A stretch of 64,000 nt of DNA from Manihot esculenta. Its lineage: Eukaryota > Streptophyta > Magnoliopsida > Malpighiales > Euphorbiaceae. The stretch lies in the NCBI RefSeq assembly GCF_001659605.2, contig NC_035176.2:32730716-32794715 (forward strand), read 5' to 3'. A program made the position numbers and the translations under genes. The notes under the pieces are model-generated. The model did not search any database, was not told the origin of the DNA, and was given only the letters and a program-made list of their open reading frames with translations. Of this stretch, positions 11,133-21,182 are shown piece after piece. The stretch's first letter is position 1. Each line of letters begins with the position of its first letter.

Positions 11133-14100
11133 TTACATGAAACGATCACCACTGCTATCACCTGCATTACTTCTTTTCAAATTAAGGTTGGTGCCAGAGC
11201 TCATAAAAATCAATGATAAAGATGACAAATTCATTGTGCTTTAACCAAAATATACCTTTTGCGTTTGCTTTTCAAGACTGTTGAAGTTGAAGGATTGCTG
11301 TGCCAGTTTCTCTTCCGCTGGTTGATGAACCAATTATTTATCTGCTTTAGTTGCAAGCCTGTTTCTTGTACCAATCTTGCCTTATCTTCCTCCTGAAAAG
11401 GCATCATTATATAATCAAAAGATGCCATTTACCAAGTTTTTTTCTAAGATAAAAGTGTACGACTTAGTTAGAGAGCCTAGATTTTGGCTTAACTACCACT
11501 CCCTCAGCAACTCACCCACTAATGTCTTGTCAGGATCAGTTTTCACAAACTCTCTGTTTGTTTGTTTGTCTGCCCTCTCATGTGCACATCTAGCTACAGT
11601 GATCTTTCTGATAATTTAATGGAGGAAATTTCATGACTTTTTGGCACTAATATTGGGAATTGCTTGTACTAAATTCTAGGCACATGTAATTTCCTTTTCA
11701 GTTGTCTCCATACACATCACAACCATGGTGGGGATTCAATGATTAAAGCTGATGCTTAGCTGTTAGACATGCCACAAAGGCAAAGAGCAGCTCCCAAGCA
11801 ATCCAATTCAAGCCAAAAGAACTTCTCCAAATACTTACAGTAGGATATGGCCACTTGGAATGTGATTGCCACCAAGATTTCAAAACAGAGGTTGTGTCAC
11901 CAGGTAACTTTCCTGCTCTTCTCTTGCGCAAAATTTCCTCTCTAATGTCAGCAATTTTCTCTTTGTAACCCTGCAAAACAAAGGAAGAATAGAGCATATT
12001 TGAAAATGTTCCAAGATATATACATACTTCTCAGTGAAATCCAATATAGAGTTCCAGCTTTTACCTGCTTTAATTCATGCTTCAGTTCTTGCCTCACCCT
12101 CTCCATTAAAGATCTCTCACTCTCTGTTGGGATAAGGGGACCAAATCCCATGGCATCTGAACCGTCCAAACTTGGATCAAACAAATTTGCATCACTATCA
12201 ACTTGGTCTTCATCATCATCAGACATTGTTGCACCTGTTCCTTCACCAGGAGAAACCCCTGGTCATGCAAAATAGGAATCAACATCAGGACTTAATATCT
12301 GGGGATGGCTAGAATTTTAAACAAAATATAGCTGCTCCAACAGTGATAACTCTCATAAGATGAAGCAGTTAAGTACTTTATTAAACAAGTAAATGAAGTA
12401 GATAATGTAAGGAAACATTACCAGTTAAGCTTTGCAGAGACTGCTCTATCTCCCAGCAGGCCATTACTGCTTCCATTGCATGGACTCGAACATGTTGCTG
12501 CAATTGTTCTTTAAAAGAACAAAGCAACAGAAAGTAATGTGTCTACAATAGCAAGAAAGAAATATCAATACTTTCACTCTTTTAAATTATAATGTACTCT
12601 GTGGGTTGTGAAGTAACAGAGTTGATTTATTACAACGGTATGGGGAATGTAAAGGTGAAAGCTTGATGCCTTGTGAGCTTGATTTGCGACTTTGAGAGAG
12701 TAAAAAAGACTAAATAAATGGGCAACAATCATGTGAGAAAATAATCAAGCTTACAACAATAGAACAAACTCATGATTCCTAGAGCCAAAACAAATTAAAC
12801 TCAATATTCTTAGATAGTTAGGATTGTGATGGTGGAGAACAATTTCTATTACATTAATCAAAATTCAATAATCCTCTTGATGGAGGACAAGAAGAAACCA
12901 AATAATAATAATAATAATGATAAGAGAGGAAGAAAAACAAATTTATAAATTTTAAAAAAAATAAAATTTCTATCTTTATTAATTTTAATCCTAATCATAA
13001 TAATAAACTCTATATAAAATATTTTAAATATAATAAAATAACTAGACTTATTGATACTAAAAATTAAGAAGCTAACAGTAATTTAATTTTAAATAAAACA
13101 AAATACTACTATATAAATATTTCTAATCCATAACAAAATTTATAAAAAATAAATTTGAAATTTTTTTTCATATTTATATGAGTAAGAAGTATTACTCCAA
13201 ATATATCCAGTAATTTTTCAGAAAGGGCCATGATTAGCCCAGCGCCTCCTATCTCCAAAAATATTGTTCGTCCTTGAGACTTTTATTAATGTATTGGTAT
13301 TGGTCACTGATGAATCTAGCAGCATTTACTCTAAATGGAAAATTCTGAAGTATAGAAAATCAGATTATTTTCTTACTCCTAGACCTAGCTAATTATCTAT
13401 TAATCTCCATTTCATGTCAACCATAATTTCATCCCAAGCTGGAAACAGAGAAATACTGGAGAAATCATGGTGTTGGACATCAGGGAATTTTTTTCTTTTT
13501 CTTTTTTATTTTCCCATCTCTTTGAATAATCTTTCTGCCTATCCAATAATTCCATTGACTTGGAAAATCAGTAACCTTCGTAATGAGGCAGGATGATTAT
13601 TAGTAATACTTAATCAATAAGTTAATCCTTCGCTTGTTAGCTTAAGCAACGCCTAACTTCGATTTGGAGAATTCTGAACTCTGTTGGTACCAGATATTTC
13701 CCAGCTCTCGCATATAATCACAGGTGACAATTTCCCATTTGCTCAAAATTCAGAACAAACTTCAAACTTTGATCTTGTAACTTATATCCTTTCAGTAAAA
13801 GAAACCCTCTCTTCAGGATTGCCATAAAGAGTCAAGAAATGAATATTAAAGCCGTGTCAATGGTGGCCCTAGTCCATATATATAGATATATCTCCATTCT
13901 CAGCTCCAAAATACAAAAATTTTCAATTTCCCAATAATAAAAACCCATCAAATTTGACATCTTTTGCATGAGCTCAAATGTATTTGCATCATTATATCCA
14001 AAATTCAAATTCGAGCTCTGAAACAGAAACCACTTCCAGTTATGATAGGGGCTGGAATTTGAGAGACCAAAGATGCGACCTTTTTAGTCACAAACCTTCT

Positions 14101-15168
14101 CAAAGCATTGATATAGACCCACATAGTGCCTAAGAGCCACCCACAAAGCCACCATGAAAACTCTTAAATTTCCCCAAAATCCTCTGTCGGTGCTTTCATC
14201 TCCACTCAGAAAGCTACACAATAGGTTTTCCAATTGCTAACTTATTGAAAGCCAAAACCCATTTCAAGTAATTAAGGAAATCCAAATTCATGAACCCGTT
14301 AAGCTCCATCCACTTCAATTGACTACCCATGTCATGAAATGGAACCAGGCAGTAAATTGATAGGCTTTGGAAAGAGTAGCAATATATTGATAAGAAAGAG
14401 TTTGAGCTTTTAAGCTCATGATGCGGATGAAGAAGGTTCAAATATAAATAAAGAGAGAAAACAGGGTACTTAACAACATACCATGAACTGATCAAGCTCC
14501 TTTTCATCACCGGCCAAGCCCTGAGTCCCGCCACCGAGGGCGGAGTATTTAGCCACTACGTGCTGTGACTGGGCAAGCTGGGCGTCAATCCTTGGCAACT
14601 GATCCACCGGAGTGGCGATTCGCAAACAAGCCACGTGTGCCGACAACAACTGGTCATACAACGGGTGAGACAGTATCTCTGCCTTGTACCTCGCATTCTG
14701 CCAGTTAACGACACCCTCCCCTCCTCCACCACTCTCAACCACCCCTCCTTCGCTCTTGTTGTTCATGGTCCCACTGTTGTTATTTGTGTTGGTTTTCAAA
14801 TCAGGTGATTCATGGGAAATAGTACCCACGATGATGGAGTCAGCGGCGGTTGCAGCGGTGACATCATCGATAACATCGCTGTGGTTACGGTTGAGTATAG
14901 AGGAAGAGCGGGAGAGCCATTGGGTAGGATTCTGAGAAGCAGTAGAATCGGAGTTGGTAGTAGAAGTGGTATGAAGGTTTAAAAAATTAGTATCGGTGAA
15001 GTGAGAGTGAGATGGTGGTTGTGGTTGTTGGGTACGGAGGAGAGCAGTGTTGAGCCAATTAGGTGCGGCGTTGCTTTCGGGTATATTTTGTTGCTGTTGC
15101 TGTTGGGTTTGTTCAGAAGAGAAATGGTGAAGAGGAAGGTCTTGAGAAAGATTGTGATGAAACGCCAT
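11133..15168 (-). CDS. KNAT3: Class II KNOTTED1-like homeobox (KNOX II) transcription factor, KNAT3/KNAT4 type
   Basis: Six exons on the minus strand: 15168-14482, 12542-12422, 12258-12065, 11970-11839, 11392-11256 and 11169-11133. All borders are GT-AG and the phases close to 435 aa, close to Arabidopsis KNAT3. Order: Gln-rich N terminus (Q22-Q27), 'NWLNTALLR' and 'WLSRSSS' (typical of KNAT3), KNOX1 from about 157-200, KNOX2 about 222-269 ('[20 protein letters not shown]'), ELK about 327-347 ([14 protein letters not shown]) and a TALE homeodomain about 351-412. The latter has the PYP three-residue loop extension (375-377) and recognition helix [10 protein letters not shown] (399-408). It is a nuclear DNA-binding protein, expected to pair with BELL proteins in differentiation programmes. 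The last exon is only 37 nt. Intron 1 (about 1.9 kb) is long, as in KNOX II genes. The symbol marks the subgroup; KNAT4 orthology is equally possible. Confidence 0.96.
11170..11255 (-). other. 86-nt last intron of the KNOX II gene with an in-frame alternative ending
   Basis: The donor is AAAAG|GTATAT and the acceptor GAAAAGAAG|T. If the intron is retained, the frame continues for seven residues after KSKRKR (YILVKAQ) and stops at 11231. Splicing adds [12 protein letters not shown] instead, which matches the NAGDxSGxRF ending I recall for KNAT3, so the spliced form is the main product. Confidence 0.7.
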
Positions 15169-18100
15169 GTTTGAATTGTTGCTTGTTTTGTATCAGTATC
15201 TGAAAAAAACCAAGCAAAGAAAGAAAAGCTGATTATAAACACATGGACACAGATAGAAAGAGAAATAGAAGACTGATGCTATGTACTTGAAGCAGCAGAG
15301 ACAGTGGAAGCATAGACTATAGGGAGTCAAAGAAACGCAGAGATCATGGTCGTTTTTTTATCACAGCTTCCGTGTATGTACAGATACAAGGAAGAGGGAG
15401 AAGATGATAATGATGATGATGATATATGGATTGGCAATAAAACGTATCAGGAGGAAGAAGGGTTCTTAGAAAGAGAAGACGGGGACCTAGGAAGAGAGCT
15501 GGAGAGCGAAGAGTGGTTTTGGAAGAGTGGTTTTCAGGCGAAGTAAACAGCTTTGTTTCAGAAGGATGGGTTTTTATATGAGACGTTGAGCTGCCAAAAC
15601 ATTTAACCTAACCTTCCATCTAGCCTTTCAAATTATCATTTTGGCATCCCATTATTAGCATGTAATCATCCCTTTTTTATTTTAAGAAAAAAAAAAGGGT
15701 AAATATAATATCTGTTATTAGTTAATAAAAAATTACTAATAACTTTTTAGAAAAATATATTATTATATTTTCTTTAACAATTATATCTAATTTACTTCCA
15801 AATTTAAGGGAATATGAATCTACAGTGACCTGATATTATTCTATAATTTTTCGAATTTTCAAGAAAAGCAATAAGGTGGCCTATCTTTTTTGTTTGAAGT
15901 GAATTTTTAAAATTTCAAATTTCATTTTTTTTTTTTGTCATTCACTTTATAATTAATCTAATCATTGATCCAATTTTATAAATTTAAAATGAATATTTTT
16001 TTTTTTTACAAAATGAGAAGTAGTATTTGACATAATGGTTACAAAACTAATAGCAGTTTAAATTAGATTATCTATATTTATAATTAATTATCAGTAATGC
16101 TCCATTTGTCAAAGAAAGAGATAAATGGGTAAAGTTTAGAGCCTACGTGGCTTGATTTAAAATATTAATTACAAAATGGCATGGTCGTTTTAGTTGCATA
16201 TGGATCGGAGCATTCCCAAATCGGATTATAATCATTTCATTTTTCCACAATACATAATAATTTATTTATATTATTAATAGTACCAATTCTAATCATGTTT
16301 TTCCTTTTTCCTTTTTTTTTTTTAGGAAAAAAAAGCTTTGTTTATATGCGTCGACCTCTTTACAGTTGATTGGGGCTGCCAATCAGGCCGTGACGCCTCA
16401 GTTGGGAAGATATGCGCGTGACCACCACGCTCTGCCTACACGTCGGTCCAAGTGTATCAGTAGGTGGGTGGCAAGGATCCAGGTTGCCGTACGAGAGGAA
16501 CAGCGGCTCCTATCTTAAATCTGCGGAAATTGCCAACACTTGAATATTTCCCTACAGGGTTTTATATTTAAATATTTTCTTCGTCATTGGTATGTATTAT
16601 ATTTATTTTGTATTTTTGTTAAAATTTTTATTATTTAATTATAAAATAATTAAATGCTATTCTAGACTTTTCAATAGTATTTAAAACGTTTTTTTTTCCT
16701 ACTTCCTTTTTCATTTCGAACTAGAATGGCTTTTATTTTTACTCACAGCACAGGCGCTATTTCAAATTAGTTTTTTTTATGAACCATCATGTTACGGCGA
16801 AACTATTTTGTGCCAGTGGTGAGTAATGTGAATTTCATAGCAGCAGAAGAAAGAAATTAAAGATTAAATACAAATTCGTTTGTTTTTTTTAACTTTCCAG
16901 AGATTTTTTTTAATAATAATATAAAATATTAATTTTTATGGGTTACACGTGCTGTGAAATACAGGAAGGGCAGCAATAACTGCCTGGTAACATGCACACG
17001 TAAAATAGTACCACAACTTAGCCACAACGTTAAAAAAGAAAAGGTACTATATGATTGTATCCAGAAAGCGTAGTCGTCAATCAGTACATCATCATCCCTT
17101 AAACTTGGAGCGTGCTTTCCACATCACTTTACTTTGCGTGGCAATTATCAGTTTGTTTTTTACTGTTACTTTTAAAAAAATCAAATAACAACAAAATGAT
17201 CCAGCTCCCCACGGGTTTGGTCAGGTAAGTCCGGTGGTGACGACCGGTAATAACCGGTGATAGAAGAGGGGAGAAGATAGGGGAAAATGTCGATGGAGAA
17301 AAGGGGCGGAGACCGAGAGGAGGGGACCATGAATTACGTCGCCTCTCTCTCCGCCACTCGCGGGAAAAGGACCTCTGACACGCGTCAGCCATAGGTCGAC
17401 CGGACCACAAGTGGTCCCCAGCTAGAAGCACGCGCTGAGGATAAGCGTATCACTTCCGTACACGTGTAGGGATCGGATGGGTAGGGACCACTTAGAATTT
17501 TGACTTCTCTGACAGCCGCCGGCTTAATTAATGGAGACTGTTGTGTGGTCCCGAATGAGGGAAAATTGGCGTGGGACCAGACATATAGAGAGAGAGGGTA
17601 CTGTATTGTATTTATGGCAAACTGTCCACCTATAAAATTAGAGATGAGAATGGTCCCCTCACTAGCTACAGTACTCTCTTTCTTTCTCTCTAACTTGTTC
17701 TCCGTTTCCGATGGTGAGAACCTGGCGTCGGGGTAACGGCATGCGGAGGAGCGTGGGTTGGGCTCTTGTCTCTTCTTACACTTGCCAAGAAATTCTCCAG
17801 ATGTTCCAACTACCATGAACCTGCGTTTTACTATTATTTTTTAAATGCTGTGTTGAACTTAGAATCATCAGATATAAATGAACTTTAATTTAAATTAATG
17901 AGCACCTACCCTACAGGATTACCGATCATAATTATACTATATAGTATTGGAATAAATATATATTTATAGATTAATTGGATCTATTAGATGTTCTCACGTA
18001 ACAAAAGAAACATAGGAGAGGTATATTCTAGTCCTGCAGTTATTCTTCTCTTTCGACAATGACAATTAAGAAGTTCCAAAAACATAGAATACTTCCCACG

Positions 18101-20226
18101 TTTTTAGAAAAAATAATTAAAATGAAATTTTAGATTTTGAAAATAAAAATCATATAGTTTTAATTGAACTCTTGTAGACTTTGAAGTGAAATGATCGGCC
18201 GGCGGTGACCACTGGACTTGCAATGCAAAATAATCATGCAAGTAGCCTAGCTTTTTATAGCCACGCGTGTGATCTCACATATAATGTTTTTCCCCTGTTT
18301 CATTAAACACAACAAAAGAGAAATGCCATTCACGTGCCACCCTCTTTTTCTTTTTCAATTTCTCTCTTCTTTCCACTCATTTATTACTGCTCTTTCGATT
18401 TCCGGCAATGCACTTTTTAATTTAATCTCTTCTTCTTCTTCTTTTTTGTTTAATCAATTCAGCTAGAAACGCTATTAATTTAAGTTGATATTTCATCCAT
18501 CAAATACCAAATGTAATTTAATTAAAACAATAATAATTAGGAGCCGGAGTAGGGTGGTGTCACGCGACGATGAAGGCCGTGAAGTAACTCCCATGAAAAT
18601 TAAAAATATCCGAGAACAGTTAGTGAATGGTTCGCTAAACGACACGTGTCCAGCTGTAAAGCCATAAAATAAAAGAATCAAATGAGACGGGTGTCTTAAG
18701 AGTTTCGTAGGGTATCCGCTACCTTTGTTACCCCAGCTTGCAATTCGTGGGATTGTCACCATTCACTGACCAATTAAAACTCACCACACGCCTGCTGTTT
18801 TTTGTGGCGGTCCGTTTGGGACCCACTCCTTTTACTTTTACACGATCCAACAAGACAACGCCCACGGTGTTCCTTTTTTTTATTATTATTTTTTAATAAC
18901 TAATAAAAAAATTAGGTTGCTAGATTTTGTTATTGTAATAACCAAATTGGTTGCGTGGACTAATCTTTGGCTTAAAAAAGTAATAAAAATTTAATACTAT
19001 AAATTATCTAACCCCTGACATCATTCATGAAGATAGATTATTAAATACTAAATAAACAATGTTCCTATACCCAGATACATGTCATCCAGTGCAAATTTTA
19101 TGGAGAAGAACCATAAACACTTACGCATCATTTTTCCTTTGCTTGGCCAAGAGTGGTTGCTAGCTGATTGATGGAGGATACTTGGATTCATCTGAATAAC
19201 TCTGCAATGATCGATCATGTCTTTGGCAACCATATTAATTTTTTATTTGAAATAAAAAAATTTAAAAATTTAATCCAATGATCACGTCTTTGGAAAGTTT
19301 AGTGTGCATAGAGGCTAGCTATTAGGGTGGCAAATCAGTTGAATTTGGGAAGGATAGTAGTAGAGAGTGGAAAGTGACTCAGACACAGGATTTCCAAGGA
19401 GTTGTAGAAGACATAGCTCCCCTAGCTACAGCTCAAGTGCAAGTAAAATTCATATTTAAGAGGGGGAAAGAACCAGATATTATATAATAAAACTAAAATT
19501 ATAATGTCATATGATAAATTAATAGAATAAAAATATTTACTATTTTTATTAAATTTTATAGAGTATATTTTATTTTATATGTTTAATTAACTTAGCATGA
19601 TTTTCTATGTATATTATAATTTAGGACAAATTATTTCTAGATTTTTCTTCCTATTTTTTAAACCCTTTAATTTTTTATTTAAAATAAATAAATAAATAAC
19701 CAACTTATTTTATTCTTAATTAGAAAAATTTAAATATAATATTGAACATTAGTATTATTATTTAAAGTTTAAAATATAAATTGAATATTTAATATATAGG
19801 AAATGAGGTGAGATATATGTTGGTAATAAGGTAAGAAAGTTGTAGTGCTTTTTGGAAGCAATGATGTTCATATCTTATTCTTACTTATTTCTTAATGCTT
19901 CTTTCCTTAATTTCTTTCTAATGTTTTTTTTTTTAAAAAAAAAACAAAAAAAAGAAAGCTTATGTATAATAAATTTAGCTCTACACATAAAAGAAAATTA
20001 AAATTTTACATTGTGAAAAAAATAAAATAAATTTATCAATAATGTTATAAAAAAAATAAAATAAAGTAATTGAAAGAGACCTCTATCTTGGGTCTTAATT
20101 ATATTTCCTCACAAATGTATATCTCCACATACTTGTTAATCAACAATGTCACTTTCAAAAACATTTTTTTTTCTTTTTTCTGAAATAAAGAAATTAAATT
20201 GTAATTTAACTATAAAAAAATGACCT
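15169..20226. other. Upstream regulatory region of the KNOX II gene, no genes
   Basis: 15169-15560 is probably the 5' UTR and proximal promoter, with a (GATGAT)-like stretch at 15402-15424. Between AT-rich segments there are GC-richer islands at about 16350-16520, 17190-17790 and 18540-18860, with bHLH/bZIP-type CACGTG cores (17461, 18642) and several TCP-like sites. The minus-strand frames at 17129-17816 overlap one another and show no known motif, so I do not call genes. Confidence 0.45.
17322..17580. promoter_or_regulatory. Cluster of TCP-factor-like GGGACCAC/GTGGTCCC sites
   Basis: In about 260 bp there are GGGGACCAT (17322), GGACCAC (17402), GTGGTCCCC (17411), GGGACCAC (17484), GTGGTCCC (17545) and GTGGGACCA (17571); TGGTCCCC follows at 17651. 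These match or nearly match the published class II (GTGGNCCC) or class I (GTGGGNCC) TCP consensus. The cluster sits 2.2-2.4 kb upstream of the KNOX II ATG. Binding is inference. Confidence 0.4.
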
Positions 20227-20487
20227 TGTAACATCCTCTGGGCCCACAACAGTAGATATTGTCCGCTTCGGGTTCGAGGGCCTTGGCCCAGCCTTCCCCT
20301 CACGGTTTTGTTTCTAAGGGTTCACGCCCAGGGTTCACGCCCAGCGTCCTTCCCCCGCATCCTTCCCCTTAAAACGCGTCTACTGTGATCTATTGGGGCT
20401 TGCCCTTATAAGGCTTCCCCCCTCCTTACCTCTTTCCGATGTGGGATACTTTCAATCCACCTGCTTAGGGCTTCTACCCCCCTTACA
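20227..20487 (-). repeat. TRIM LTR A (complete, reverse orientation)
   Basis: 261 bp. It is the reverse complement of the LTR at 20922-21182, except for one base in the ACGCGTT(T/G)TAAGG segment. In LTR orientation it carries the motif TCCCACATCGG often seen in plant TRIM LTRs, the box CCTTATAAGG, and a tandem 13-mer GGGCGTGAACCCT. Confidence 0.9.
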
Positions 20488-20616
20488 GGCCTGAGCGTCC
20501 TCGCTCAGCACACCGTACTCGTGAGGCCCAGGCTCTGATACCAATTGTAACATCCTCTGGGCCCACAACAGTAGATATTGTCCGCTTCGGGTTCGAGGGC
20601 CTTGGCCCAGCCTTCA

Positions 20617-20863
20617 AAGCCCTAAGCAGGTGGATTGAAAGTATCCCACATCGGAAAGAGGTAAGGAGGGGGGAAGCCTTATAAGGGCAAGCCCCAATAG
20701 ATCACAGTAGACGCGTTTTAAGGGGAAGGATGCGGGGGAAGGACGCTGGGCGTGAACCCTGGGCGTGAACCCTTAGAAACAAAACCGTGAGGGGAAGGCT
20801 GGGCCAAGGCCCTCGAACCCGAAGCGGACAATATCTACTGTTGTGGGCCCAGAGGATGTTACA
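20617..20863 (+). repeat. TRIM LTR C (forward, missing first 14 bp)
   Basis: 247 bp. Identical by eye to LTR A over the shared length, including the TTTTAAGG variant. It joins an inverted 70-bp LTR fragment (20546-20615) at CCTTC|A|AAGCCC, the breakpoint of the palindrome. Confidence 0.9.
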
Positions 20864-20921
20864 ATTGGTATCAGAGCCTGGGCCTCACGAGTACGGTGTG
20901 CTGAGCGAGGACGCTCAGGCC
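20864..20921 (+). repeat. 58-bp TRIM internal domain: PBS plus stem-loop
   Basis: Begins two bases after the LTR end with TGGTATCAGAGCC, complementary to the 3' end of initiator tRNA-Met. It contains a perfect 7-bp stem CTGAGCG / CGCTCAG with loop AGGA at 20901-20918. An inverted copy is at 20488-20545. No clear polypurine tract abuts LTR D. Confidence 0.8.
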
Positions 20922-21182
20922 TGTAAGGGGGGTAGAAGCCCTAAGCAGGTGGATTGAAAGTATCCCACATCGGAAAGAGGTAAGGAGGGGGGAAGCCTTA
21001 TAAGGGCAAGCCCCAATAGATCACAGTAGACGCGTTGTAAGGGGAAGGATGCGGGGGAAGGACGCTGGGCGTGAACCCTGGGCGTGAACCCTTAGAAACA
21101 AAACCGTGAGGGGAAGGCTGGGCCAAGGCCCTCGAACCCGAAGCGGACAATATCTACTGTTGTGGGCCCAGAGGATGTTACA
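20922..21182 (+). repeat. TRIM LTR D (complete, forward orientation)
   Basis: 261 bp, starting TGTAAGGGGGGTAG and ending GAGGATGTTACA, directly followed by the right GACCT repeat. It differs from LTRs A and C at one base (GTTGTAAGG). Confidence 0.9.

Noticed and set aside
17129..17816. Two overlapping minus-strand open frames (100 and 143 codons) in a GC-richer island
   Set aside because: They overlap in different frames, carry no recognisable motif, and their codons follow the local base composition; the island reads better as regulatory DNA.
20700..20800. CCTTATAAGG boxes in the TRIM LTR as MADS-factor CArG sites
   Set aside because: They fit the CArG consensus, but their place in an LTR makes a TATA/core-promoter role simpler; no evidence for MADS binding.
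20227..21182. Possibility that the palindromic repeat carries the 5S rRNA-like sequence of Cassandra TRIMs
   Set aside because: The LTR shows no 5S gene internal-promoter sequence; only the general TRIM size and PBS are shared.
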